DNA of 11,235 nt from Anaerolineaceae bacterium UBA5838 (GCA_002432795.1 DJGU01000112.1:1-11235); one strand, 5' to 3'. Shown: positions 1 to 7,384, counted from the stretch's first letter. The notes: generated by a model not told the origin, from the sequence alone. Translations and numbers: made by a program.

Positions 1-461
1 GCGGCTCCCCGTGATTTCTATTGGTAATCGTACCACGATGGAGGGGAAATTTCCATCACTTGTAAATCCGAAGTCCCGTGGTACGAATCGGGAAAAAACT
101 TTGAAAACGCTAAAATCAATTGTGGTTTCAGACTTTTAGTGCAACAAGATTATTAAACACTTCATCTGGTTTCAAATAGTCCAGATGATGCCATGCGCAC
201 CTCCTACCTCGAGAACGTCGCGGCTAACAGAGAAATATTGGAAACATTTTTGTTTCGGCCCGACAAGCCTGATGCATAGATTCACCAAGAAATCCAAGGC
301 AGGTATATTACAAAGTAGGTAAAATTGCGAGATGTCATAGGCAGGAAAAGCCTAAGCCTACATTCTGCTTATATAGATGCTGAAACATTTGTTTAAAAGT
401 TAGATATTGCCGAGCTTGAATGGCCAGCTGCAAACCACAGTCGTCTGATGCCTAATAGTGG
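1..461. other. Gene-poor stretch at the left edge
   Basis: I see no recognisable gene here. One plus-strand frame is open from base 2 to a stop at 137-139. It has a plausible but unfamiliar composition and could be the last 45 residues of a gene entering from the left. A second open frame, 157-279, ends in a stretch reading ...YLENVAANREILETF..., with a possible ATG at 193. It has protein-like character but no ribosome-binding site and no family I know. Both fragments could be remnants of decayed genes. The rest is AT-rich with frequent stops. The convergent terminator at 462-498 separates this stretch from the PTS genes. Confidence 0.4.
28..86. repeat. 10-bp perfect inverted repeat with long loop
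   Basis: TCGTACCACG at 28-37 is repeated as its exact reverse complement CGTGGTACGA at 77-86. A smaller ATGGA/TCCAT pair sits inside the 39-base loop. There is no T-tract on either side, so it does not look like a terminator. It could be a protein-binding site, an RNA fold, or the trace of an inserted element. Confidence 0.45.
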
Positions 462-498
462 AAAAACAAACCGGGTTGAGAATTTCAACCCGGTTTGT
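462..498 (-). terminator. Rho-independent terminator of the PTS operon
   Basis: The arms ACAAACCGGGTTGA (466-479) and TCAACCCGGTTTGT (485-498) form a perfect 14-bp stem with a 5-base loop. Read on the minus strand, the stem is followed by a run of Ts (complement of the As at 462-466). It lies 27 bases beyond the stop codon of the IIC gene, which is the expected place for the operon terminator. Confidence 0.93.
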
Positions 499-525
499 GT
501 CAACTTGCTTTAAAAACGATCGGGA

Positions 526-1803
526 TTAACCGCCAGCCAGCAATTTGGCGATGGAACCGGTGATGATGCCCCACAGCGAGAAGTCCTGCCCGCCATAGAC
601 CAGCATCCAGTTGTTGATGGTATTCATGAAGAAGTAGGAACCAAGCCCTACCAGGAAGACCATGATGATGCCCGAAACTGCCGCGCCAACGATTGCACCG
701 CGAATGCCGCCGGTACCGTTGCCGATGATGGCGGCTGTACCGATTTCAAAGAAGCAGGTAAAGGTCAGCGGAATGATGATTGTTGGGAACATTCCGGCAG
801 TCAGGATGATTGTGATGGTGGAGGTTATCATTGCCACGATGAAGCCAATGATCAGGGCATTTGGCGCGTAATTGAAGAGCACCGGGCAGTCCAGCGCGGG
901 GATTGCGCCTGGCACAACCTTGTCGGCGATACCTTTGAAGGCGGGCACGATTTCAGCAATCAACATACGCACGCCCAGAAGCATGACGGTGACGCCAGTT
1001 CCAAAGAAGAGCGATTTGGAGAAAATGTAAGTAAACGCGCCAGTATTACCAGCAGCGTAACCCCAAACCTCACCAGGAACTTGCCCATTCGCGCGGAGGA
1101 TAAAGGACATCACGATATAGGTTAGCGCGATCACGATTGAGCCCGTGATCGAAACCTCTCTCAGGAAGCCCAGTCCCTTGGGGAATTTGATGTCTTCTGT
1201 TGACTTTTCTTTGTTGCCAATCAGCTTGCCGAGATAGCCGGATATAACCGAGAGAGTTGTGGTGGGGTGACCGATCGTAAAGCTGTCATCACCGGTCACT
1301 TCCTTAACCAGCGGTTTCATCAGGTTGGGGGCAACCACCAGATAAATGGCGGTCATGATTGTTGCCAGGATCACCAGTGGGGCGCCTTGCAGCCCGGCAT
1401 TCACACCAGCGGCGGTGAAAACATAAGGGAACCAATACAGCATATGACCAGTCAGGAAGACGCTCTTCCATTTAGTAAAGCGTGCTACCAAAATGTTGAT
1501 CAGGAATCCAATCACCATTGCGATACCGATCTGAGTTCCATAGACTGACATATCAATATCAGGCGTTCCGGTTGCGGAGGGCATGATGGTATTAAAGGCG
1601 GTTGCCAGACCATCAATGGAGTTGCCGACAATGATGCCGGTACCTTGGCTGAGGACGAAGAAGCCAATGGCTGTCATGGCTGTGCCGCGCAGGATCTCGC
1701 CAAAGGATTTCTTTTGCAGAATTAAACCGATCATGGCAATCAGGGCAAGAAAGATAGCACCCTGACCAAAAATTTCATTGATAATAAAATTGAGAATTTT
1801 CAC
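526..1803 (-). CDS. ulaA: PTS permease IIC, UlaA/SgaT (ascorbate-type) family
   Basis: Membrane component of a phosphoenolpyruvate-dependent sugar phosphotransferase system. It carries the substrate across the cytoplasmic membrane while the partner IIB phosphorylates it. The 425-residue protein is almost wholly hydrophobic, with about ten to eleven membrane segments. It carries family signatures: the LQKKSFGEILRGT loop near residues 29-41, LTGH with H120, TIGHPTTTLSVISGYLG with H179, ALDCP with D305, the APNALIIGF segment (313-321), and FFEIG followed by GNGTGG near 351-366. The corresponding His, Asp and Glu positions line the substrate pocket in E. coli UlaA (465 residues). The start is GTG, preceded by AAAGGAG at good spacing. 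It lies 11 bases after the IIB stop, so the two genes are co-transcribed. Ascorbate is the best-known substrate of the family, but homologues carry other sugar acids or pentitols, so the substrate is not certain. Confidence 0.9.
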   Translation of the reverse strand: MKILNFIINEIFGQGAIFLALIAMIGLILQKKSFGEILRGTAMTAIGFFVLSQGTGIIVGNSIDGLATAFNTIMPSATGTPDIDMSVYGTQIGIAMVIGFLINILVARFTKWKSVFLTGHMLYWFPYVFTAAGVNAGLQGAPLVILATIMTAIYLVVAPNLMKPLVKEVTGDDSFTIGHPTTTLSVISGYLGKLIGNKEKSTEDIKFPKGLGFLREVSITGSIVIALTYIVMSFILRANGQVPGEVWGYAAGNTGAFTYIFSKSLFFGTGVTVMLLGVRMLIAEIVPAFKGIADKVVPGAIPALDCPVLFNYAPNALIIGFIVAMITSTITIILTAGMFPTIIIPLTFTCFFEIGTAAIIGNGTGGIRGAIVGAAVSGIIMVFLVGLGSYFFMNTINNWMLVYGGQDFSLWGIITGSIAKLLAGG

Positions 1804-1814
1804 GATGGCTCCTT

Positions 1815-2096
1815 TTATGAACGATATTCTTCTAAGAATTTGATTGTCTTTTCGGTAATTTCAGCAGTGCTCATGAAATTCCGAATTGGGATGACCGGGA
1901 CCGTAGCACGATCAGCAATGCGGGAATAGAGATCTTCAGAGATGAAAATTGCGTCGCATTTGCTTGACAGGCAAGTTCCAACATCACCACAAAATACTTC
2001 TGCTTCAATATTTTGTTTCTTTAGCACCTCCTCAAGCTTCATTCTTAACATCAGGGATGATCCACATCCAAAGCCGCAGACAGTTTGAATTTTCAT
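1815..2096 (-). CDS. ulaB: PTS IIB phosphocarrier, UlaB/SgaB family
   Basis: Small cytoplasmic protein that takes a phosphoryl group from a IIA domain on a cysteine and passes it to the sugar bound in the IIC permease. The N-terminus reads MKIQTVCGFGCGSSLMLRMK. This is the classic IIB phosphate-binding loop, with the phosphorylated cysteine at residue 7 followed by GxGxGSS. The 93-residue length is normal for the family. I prefer the ATG at 2096-2094 because GGAG lies about 6 bases before it. An in-frame ATG at 2108 would add MESL, but it has no ribosome-binding site and the GGAG overlaps it. The gene leads a two-gene operon with the permease. No IIA gene accompanies it in this window. Confidence 0.9.
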   Translation of the reverse strand: MKIQTVCGFGCGSSLMLRMKLEEVLKKQNIEAEVFCGDVGTCLSSKCDAIFISEDLYSRIADRATVPVIPIRNFMSTAEITEKTIKFLEEYRS

Positions 2097-2256
2097 TAGT
2101 GACTCCATTTTGATTAATCGATTTTGCTAAAAGCAGCTTATGCAACATTTGCGCCAGGAAGTGGATGCCCGGCTGTCAGGTAGTTTCCTTCACCGCAGGC
2201 TATCATGGCCTCAAGGTCAGGTTGTTGAAAAAGAACGTGATAGAGTAGACAAATAA
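2097..2256 (-). other. Long leader upstream of the PTS IIB gene
   Basis: If the promoter at 2257-2285 is used, the transcript has about 150 untranslated bases before the IIB start. Within it, minus-strand bases 2138-2218 stay open and read ...LEAMIACGEGNYLTAGHPLPGANVA before a stop. That tail looks more protein-like than the AT-rich sequence further upstream, which gives only an improbable hydrophobic run. It may be the 3' end of a deleted upstream operon gene, but I cannot name a family and it may be chance. Confidence 0.3.
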
Positions 2257-2285
2257 AGTATACCAATTGTCTTAATTCTCTGCAA
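2257..2285 (-). promoter_or_regulatory. Sigma70-like promoter for the PTS genes
   Basis: Read on the minus strand, TTGCAG (2285-2280) is followed after exactly 17 bases by TATACT (2262-2257). The -10 matches consensus at five of six bases. The -35 matches at three of six, including TTG. It points toward the IIB gene. A weak -35 fits a promoter controlled by the divergent regulator or by an activator. Confidence 0.55.
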
Positions 2286-2287
2286 TA

Positions 2288-2309
2288 GAAAATGACAAGA
2301 AAATGACAA
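2288..2309. repeat. 11-bp perfect tandem repeat next to the PTS promoter
   Basis: GAAAATGACAA occurs twice back to back (2288-2298 and 2299-2309). It begins two bases beyond the -35 box of the PTS promoter. The 11-base period is close to one helical turn, so both copies would face the same side of DNA. This suits an activator or operator site, but no binding protein can be named from sequence alone. Confidence 0.5.
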
Positions 2310-2369
2310 CAATACACCAAATTTAGTAGAAAAATGGAAAATAATTCCTTTCTTGAGAGGGTTAACCGG

Positions 2370-2375
2370 TATAAT
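2370..2375 (+). promoter_or_regulatory. Consensus -10 box for the GntR regulator
   Basis: A perfect TATAAT lies 45 bases before the regulator start codon, placing transcription start near 2382. No good -35 is found at 16-19 bases. TTGAGA at 2353 is only 11 bases away, too close to pair with it. The box overlaps GGTATA, the same six bases found at the -10 of the divergent PTS promoter. Confidence 0.4.
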
Positions 2376-2419
2376 TACTTAATACAACTTATTCAGCAGT
2401 GGCGGAAAGGAAGTAACAA

Positions 2420-3154
2420 GTGCCGAGAACCACAAAAACATCGCATGTAATGGAAGCTTTGCTCGCAGAAATTAACCGCCCGGAGACTCAGCATGGCGAC
2501 TGCCTGCCCTCCGAACGGGAACTGGGGGAGCAGTTTCATGTCAGCCGGGTAGTTATACGTGGCGCTCTTGCCAGGCTGGAGCAGGAAGGGCTCATTTACC
2601 GCATGCAGGGTAAGGGGGCTTTTGTGAGCAAGAACAAGGTCAACCAAAACGCGTCCCGCCTGACAAGTTTCACGCAGGATATGCTTCAGCGCAATATGAC
2701 CCCTGGCTCGAAAATCCTGGCAAAGGAATTTATTCCAAGCACTCCTTTCCTCAACAGCAAATTGCAGATACCCCGTGAAGAACCGGTTTTTATGTTGAAG
2801 CGACTGCGAATGGCAGACGACTCACCGATGGCAATTGAAGTCTGTTATCTGCGGGAATGGATTGGCAGACAGATTGCTGATCATATGGTTGATGGCGCTT
2901 CCCTTTACCAATCGCTTGCAGAAAAATGTGGAATCCGATTGAAGTATGCCATGCAGACAATTGAAGTTGGCACGCTTGAAAAGACAGAGCGCGACTTATT
3001 GGGTGGGAATTGCCCGCGCTGCACGGCAATTATCACCCGACAGACATTTGACGTGGACAACAACGTCGTGGAGTTCGTAGAATCGCGCTATCGAAGTGAT
3101 CGCTACCTGTTTGGGATGCTTCTGGATATGGAAAAGCCAAATGGCAGCGTTTAG
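2420..3154 (+). CDS. GntR-family (HutC subfamily) transcription regulator
   Basis: A 244-residue DNA-binding regulator. Residues 1-70 form the winged helix-turn-helix: LPSERELGEQFHVSR, then a recognition helix ending in LARLEQEGLIYRMQGKGAFV, the usual wing signature of the family. Residues from about 85 to 238 match the UTRA ligand-binding fold typical of HutC-type regulators, including VFMLKRLRMADDSPMAIEVCYL in two adjoining parts. The start is GTG with AAAGGAAG just upstream. It is transcribed divergently from the PTS genes with a shared 323-base control region. It therefore most likely senses the imported sugar phosphate and represses the PTS promoter and possibly itself (inference). No hairpin terminator follows it, only a lone T7 run at 3162-3168. 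Confidence 0.88.
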   Translation: MPRTTKTSHVMEALLAEINRPETQHGDCLPSERELGEQFHVSRVVIRGALARLEQEGLIYRMQGKGAFVSKNKVNQNASRLTSFTQDMLQRNMTPGSKILAKEFIPSTPFLNSKLQIPREEPVFMLKRLRMADDSPMAIEVCYLREWIGRQIADHMVDGASLYQSLAEKCGIRLKYAMQTIEVGTLEKTERDLLGGNCPRCTAIITRQTFDVDNNVVEFVESRYRSDRYLFGMLLDMEKPNGSV

Positions 3155-3209
3155 TCTGAAGTTTTTTTGGATGAAGTTGAGCGAATTCACGGATGGGACA
3201 CAAAAAAGC

Positions 3210-3238
3210 TTGCGGCCACTTCGAAGGAGTGCTATAAT
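3210..3238 (+). promoter_or_regulatory. Upstream rpoB promoter (P1) with extended -10
   Basis: TTGCGG (3210-3215), a 17-base spacer and TATAAT (3233-3238). TG stands one base before the -10 (TGCTATAAT), an extended -10 that can offset the weaker -35. Transcription would begin near 3245, about 140 bases before rpoB. Confidence 0.65.
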
Positions 3239-3278
3239 TCAAATTTCACAGTCGAATACAGAAATAACTAGAAAACTA

Positions 3279-3307
3279 TTGACTCATAGACTGCTTTGTA
3301 ATATAAT
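3279..3307 (+). promoter_or_regulatory. Main rpoB promoter (P2), near consensus
   Basis: TTGACT (3279-3284), a 17-base spacer and a perfect TATAAT (3302-3307): eleven of twelve consensus bases at ideal spacing. It is the strongest promoter-like sequence in the window. Transcription would start near 3314, giving a leader of about 70 bases with a hairpin. With P1 it forms a tandem pair. Confidence 0.85.
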
Positions 3308-3336
3308 TATCGATTGCGCTTAATGCCTGAATTGAC

Positions 3337-3366
3337 GCGTGGAATGCGTACCGCCCCACGCTTTTA
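3337..3366 (+). promoter_or_regulatory. Terminator-like hairpin in the rpoB leader
   Basis: GCGTGG (3337-3342) pairs with CCACGC (3356-3361) around a 13-base loop and is followed directly by TTTTA. It lies between promoter P2 and the ribosome-binding site, where an attenuator would sit. The stem is short (6 bp) and the T-run brief, so termination would be partial at most. Confidence 0.4.
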
Positions 3367-3373
3367 TCATGTT

Positions 3374-3387
3374 AGGAGATATGCATG
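3374..3387 (+). promoter_or_regulatory. rpoB ribosome-binding site and start choice
   Basis: AGGAG (3374-3378) precedes two overlapping ATGs. The ATG at 3381 is only 2 bases away and encodes Met-His-Asp then stop. The ATG at 3385 is 6 bases away and opens rpoB. The second is the real start. Confidence 0.8.
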
Positions 3388-6300
3388 ACTGACCTGATGC
3401 CACCAAAAAACTATGCCAGGATCCCTGTAGGGTTGGAATTACCCCAACTTATCCAGGTCCAGCTAGATTCTTTCCAGCGCCTCAAAAGTGAGGGTCTGGG
3501 AAGTTTATTCAATGAAATCTCCCCAATTATCTCATATGGCGATGAATTGCGCCTGCACTTTCCTGGTGAGTCCGAGATTGCCAAAGAGTGGGACCTGCGA
3601 TACTGGTTTGAACCACCCAAGAACACGGTTGAAGAATGTCTTGAGCGGGATCTGACCTATTCCAGTCCCTTATACGTCTCGGTTTTGCTGGAAGGCAAAG
3701 AGTTTAGTGAAAAGCAGAAGCAGGATCTCTTCCTGGGTGATTTCCCGGAGATGACTCCAAAAGGCACCTTCATTATTAATGGAACTGAACGCGTGGTTGT
3801 TTCGCAGTTGATCCGGTCGCCAGGTGTGTATTTTGAAGCGGAATTAGATCGCACCACAGGCCGCATGATGTCCACTGCCAAGCTGATCCCGGATCGGGGA
3901 GCCTGGATGGAGCTCGAGACCCGCAAGAACGACTTCATCATCCTGAAATTCAACCGCAAGCGCACAGTGCCTATCACTGTCTTTTTGCGTGCCCTGGCAA
4001 TTTTGGACGACGGCATGCCCGAGTCTTTGATCAAAGAGGGGTCGGATGAAGAGATCCTCAGTCTGTTTGCTGATGTGGATAATAACCCGGATCATCTCTA
4101 CATTCAGAACTCCTTTGACCAGGAACCGGATTATGATCCCGAAAGCAAACTCAGTATTGCTGAAGCTTCATTGATCGAATTTTACAAGAAATTGCGTCCG
4201 GGTGAACCCCCCACGCTTGATAACGCAAAGAATTATGTAACTGAGCAGATTTTTGATTCACGGCATTACGACCTTGAAAAAGTTGGCCGCTACAAGTTGA
4301 ATCAAAAGCTTGATCTGCAAGATGTGATTGTTCCAATCGATGAGCATCGCACCATTACCAAGCACGACATCGTGCGTCTGATCCGCCACATGATCGAGAT
4401 CAATAACGGCGTGCGTCCTCCGGATGATATTGATCATCTTGGAAATCGCCGCGTTAAGACCGTGGGCGAGCTGATCCAAAACAAGCTCAGAGTCGGTTTG
4501 CGCCGTATGGAGCGTGTAATTAAAGAACGTATGTCCATTCGCGATCAAAACACCTCTCTTTCGCCGGTCAGCCTGGTGAACATCCGCCCGCTGGTGGCGT
4601 CCTTGCGCGAATTCTTTGGTTCCAGTCAGCTTTCGCAGTTCATGGAAGAGACGAATCCTCTCTCAGAACTGCGCCACAAGCGCACAGTCTCAGCTCTTGG
4701 ACCTGGCGGTTTGCGCCGAGAGCGCGCCGGCTTCGACGTGCGCGACGTTCACTTCTCGCATTATGGTCGCATCTGCCCGATTGAGACCCCCGAAGGTCCA
4801 AACATCGGTCTGATCGGTCGTCTGGCTGCCTACGCCTCTGTGAACGAATACGGTTTTATTGAGACCCCTTATCGACGCGTAATCCGCTCGATGAAAGGCA
4901 ACGATCCGAACCTTGTGGATCACTTGCTGCGTCAAAACATTACGGATCCAAAAACCGGTGAAGTGATCTATGAAGCTGAGACGCGTATTAGCAAAGAAAT
5001 GGCTAAGAAAATCAACAAGCTGGGAATCGAGAACGTACTGGTGCGGCCATATGTAACCGAAGAATACGTTTATCTTTCGGCGGATGCTGAAGATAAATTT
5101 GTCATTGCCCAGGCGAATGCGCCTCTGAACGAGTACAACGAGTTTGTGCGCCGCAATTCCTGCCGTTACTACAGCCAGTTTGCAATTTATGACTATGAGG
5201 ACATCGACTTCATGGATGTTGCTCCTAACCAGGTTGTCGGCATTTCCGCCGCACTGATCCCCTTCCTGGAGCACGATGATGCAGGGCGCGCTCTGATGGG
5301 CTCTAACATGCAGACTCAGGCTGTGCCTTTGCTGCGACCTGAAGTGCCGATAGTATCAACCGGCATGGAAGCGGCAGCGGTTGCCGATTCCGGGCAGGTT
5401 GTCATAGCCGAAGAAGATGGCGAAGTGCTGTCTGTGACTGGCGATAGCCTGGTGGTCAAGCAGGCCTCGGGCGATCTCAGGCTCTACAAGCTTCGCAAGT
5501 ATCAGCGCTCTAACCAATCGACCTGTATCGATCAGCGGCCCGCTGTTAAGCAGGGTGACATTATCCACAAGGGCGACGTGATTGTTGATTCCTCTTCCAC
5601 GGATGATGGAAAACTGGCATTAGGTCAGAATGTAGTCGTTGCGCTGCTGCCATGGGAAGGCTTCAACTTTGAAGACGCCATCCTGATTTCGGAACGTCTG
5701 GTTGAAGAAGACCGCTACACGAGCGTCCACATCGAAAAGTACGAAGTGGAAGCCCGCGACACCAAGCTTGGTCCCGAAGAAATCACGCGTGAAATCCCGA
5801 ATGTCGGGGATGACACCATCCGCGACCTGGACGAATCTGGCATCATCCGTATTGGTGCTGAAGTTGGCCCAAACGATATTCTGGTCGGCAAGATCACCCC
5901 CAAAGGTGAGAAGGAGCTGACCCCTGAAGAGCGCCTGCTGCGCGCTATCTTCGGTGAGAAATCGCGCGACGTCAAGGACACCTCTCTGCGCATGCCTCAC
6001 GGCGAACGCGGAATTGTGGTGGACGTGAAAGTCTTCACCCGTGAAGAAAACAGTGACCTTTCTGCTGGCGTGGACAAAATGGTGCGTGTTTCTGTGGCGC
6101 AGCGCCGCAAGATCACAGCTGGTGACAAAATGGCAGGGCGCCACGGCAACAAAGGCTGCGTCTCGATGGTGCTGCCAGTTGAAGACATGCCCTTCCTGGA
6201 AGATGGAACCCCTGTGGACATCATCCTGAATCCTCTCGGCATTCCTGGTCGTATGAACATTGGCCAGGTGCTCGAAGCAGAACTCGGCTGGGCAGCCCGC

Positions 6301-7326
6301 AGCCTGGGCTTTAGGGCGATTACCCCGGTCTTTGACGGCGCTACTGAAGCTGAAATTGAAGCTGAATTGGCTCGAGCCTGGATGATTGATGAGGCTTGGC
6401 GCGTCATCGGCGAAAAAGGCTGGGCTTGGTTGAGCGAAATCGAACACGATCCTGAAATGATCCTGGATGACCAGGAAGTACGTTTACTTTACCTGGAACA
6501 ATTACTTCAAGATCAGGGTAAGGACGTGTTTGCCATAAAAGAAAACGAGATCCTGGCTCGCCGGACGGCTTTGAATGAGTGGCTTAAGCTTGAAGGGTAT
6601 GACCCTGCCACCATCACTGCCTTCCCAGAGGACAACATCCCCGTAAAAGGCCGGGAAGCCCAGGATGACAACGCGGTGAAAGCCTGCTTGTTACTCTGGA
6701 GTAAGAAACAGGGACAGGCGATTTCTGCTGATCTCGACCGCGCCGCTATTGAAATACAAGCCAGGCAGATCATGCTCGAAACGGGTAAGCCCATGCCAAC
6801 GATTGGCAAACAGCGGGTACGCGACGGGCGGACTGGTGAATTCTATGACAATCCGGTCACCGTCGGCATCATGACCATGCTCAAGCTGCATCACCTGGTT
6901 GAAGATAAAGTCCATGCTCGCTCTACTGGACCCTACAGCCTGGTTACCCAGCAGCCTCTGGGCGGTAAGGCTCAGTTTGGTGGTCAGCGTTTTGGTGAGA
7001 TGGAAGTTTGGGCGCTCGAGGCTTATGGCGCGGCGCATACCTTACAGGAAATGTTGACGGTCAAGTCGGATGATGTTGCGGGTCGCACGGCAACCTACGA
7101 AGCGATTGTCAAGGATATTCCCATCGAGGCTCCGGGTATCCCTGCTGCTTTCAGAGTGCTGGTGAAGGAACTTCAGTCCCTGAGCCTGGCAGTGGAAGCT
7201 ATCATGGAAGATGGAGAAGTAATGCGGTTTGGCAAGGATGACGAACGTTCGCATAGTTCACGCGTGCCGACCGGCTTGCTGGATCAAGGCAGCGACTTCT
7301 TCAAGTCTTTAAAAGAAGTTGCTTGA
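3385..7326 (+). CDS. rpoB: DNA-directed RNA polymerase beta subunit
   Basis: Second-largest subunit of RNA polymerase, forming half of the active-site cleft with beta-prime. The 1313-residue protein is complete. The rifampicin region is at 410-439 (FFGSSQLSQFM..., HKRTVSALGPGGL). ETPEGPNIGLIGRLA follows, then ALMGSNMQTQAVPLL, then NFEDAILISERL with E763-D764. GDKMAGRHGNKG has K915 and K923, equivalent to E. coli K1065 and K1073. HARSTGPYSLVTQQPLGGKAQFGGQRFGE has H1177. The E. coli insertion after VFTRE is absent. Instead, the stretch between DGA (984) and DGRTGE (1147) is about 163 residues, against about 26 in E. coli and about 72 in Thermus. That extra part is rich in Trp and charged residues. 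Two rifampicin-pocket positions differ from E. coli. The gene has its own tandem promoters, with no rplJ/rplL before it and no rpoC after it. Confidence 0.98.
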   Translation: MTDLMPPKNYARIPVGLELPQLIQVQLDSFQRLKSEGLGSLFNEISPIISYGDELRLHFPGESEIAKEWDLRYWFEPPKNTVEECLERDLTYSSPLYVSVLLEGKEFSEKQKQDLFLGDFPEMTPKGTFIINGTERVVVSQLIRSPGVYFEAELDRTTGRMMSTAKLIPDRGAWMELETRKNDFIILKFNRKRTVPITVFLRALAILDDGMPESLIKEGSDEEILSLFADVDNNPDHLYIQNSFDQEPDYDPESKLSIAEASLIEFYKKLRPGEPPTLDNAKNYVTEQIFDSRHYDLEKVGRYKLNQKLDLQDVIVPIDEHRTITKHDIVRLIRHMIEINNGVRPPDDIDHLGNRRVKTVGELIQNKLRVGLRRMERVIKERMSIRDQNTSLSPVSLVNIRPLVASLREFFGSSQLSQFMEETNPLSELRHKRTVSALGPGGLRRERAGFDVRDVHFSHYGRICPIETPEGPNIGLIGRLAAYASVNEYGFIETPYRRVIRSMKGNDPNLVDHLLRQNITDPKTGEVIYEAETRISKEMAKKINKLGIENVLVRPYVTEEYVYLSADAEDKFVIAQANAPLNEYNEFVRRNSCRYYSQFAIYDYEDIDFMDVAPNQVVGISAALIPFLEHDDAGRALMGSNMQTQAVPLLRPEVPIVSTGMEAAAVADSGQVVIAEEDGEVLSVTGDSLVVKQASGDLRLYKLRKYQRSNQSTCIDQRPAVKQGDIIHKGDVIVDSSSTDDGKLALGQNVVVALLPWEGFNFEDAILISERLVEEDRYTSVHIEKYEVEARDTKLGPEEITREIPNVGDDTIRDLDESGIIRIGAEVGPNDILVGKITPKGEKELTPEERLLRAIFGEKSRDVKDTSLRMPHGERGIVVDVKVFTREENSDLSAGVDKMVRVSVAQRRKITAGDKMAGRHGNKGCVSMVLPVEDMPFLEDGTPVDIILNPLGIPGRMNIGQVLEAELGWAARSLGFRAITPVFDGATEAEIEAELARAWMIDEAWRVIGEKGWAWLSEIEHDPEMILDDQEVRLLYLEQLLQDQGKDVFAIKENEILARRTALNEWLKLEGYDPATITAFPEDNIPVKGREAQDDNAVKACLLLWSKKQGQAISADLDRAAIEIQARQIMLETGKPMPTIGKQRVRDGRTGEFYDNPVTVGIMTMLKLHHLVEDKVHARSTGPYSLVTQQPLGGKAQFGGQRFGEMEVWALEAYGAAHTLQEMLTVKSDDVAGRTATYEAIVKDIPIEAPGIPAAFRVLVKELQSLSLAVEAIMEDGEVMRFGKDDERSHSSRVPTGLLDQGSDFFKSLKEVA

Positions 7327-7336
7327 CGTAATCGAT

Positions 7337-7361
7337 CGAGGCGTGATAGAATCATGCCTCG
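7337..7361 (+). other. 11-bp hairpin directly after rpoB
   Basis: CGAGGCGTGAT (7337-7347) pairs with ATCATGCCTCG (7351-7361) around a 3-base loop, with one G-T pair. It starts 10 bases after the rpoB stop and runs without a gap into the next hairpin. No T-run follows, so it may protect the 3' end of rpoB mRNA or act as a processing signal. Confidence 0.6.
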
Positions 7362-7384
7362 CCCTGGTAGGCAGGGTTTATGTT
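7362..7384 (+). terminator. Weak terminator-like hairpin after rpoB
   Basis: CCCTG (7362-7366) pairs with CAGGG (7372-7376) around a 5-base loop and is followed by TTTATGTT. Stacked on the preceding hairpin, it could give partial termination between rpoB and rpsL. The T-run is broken, so read-through into rpsL is likely. Confidence 0.4.

Noticed and set aside
2138..2320. 60-codon minus-strand frame as an intact gene
   Set aside because: Its first half is translated AT-rich promoter DNA and includes the PTS -10 and -35 boxes. Only the last 26 codons look protein-like, and they are reported as a possible relic.
3162..3168. T7 run after the GntR gene as a terminator
   Set aside because: No stable hairpin lies directly before it, so it lacks the structure of a Rho-independent terminator.
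3381..3392. Upstream ATG before rpoB as a leader peptide
   Set aside because: It encodes only three residues and lies 2 bases from AGGAG, too close for efficient initiation. It is most likely chance overlap.
4690..5274. Open frame of 194 codons on the minus strand
   Set aside because: It is antisense to rpoB in a shadow frame, with no start signal and no recognisable domain.
5620..6447. Open frame of 275 codons on the minus strand
   Set aside because: It is antisense to the most conserved part of rpoB. The His- and Phe-rich translation is typical of a shadow frame.
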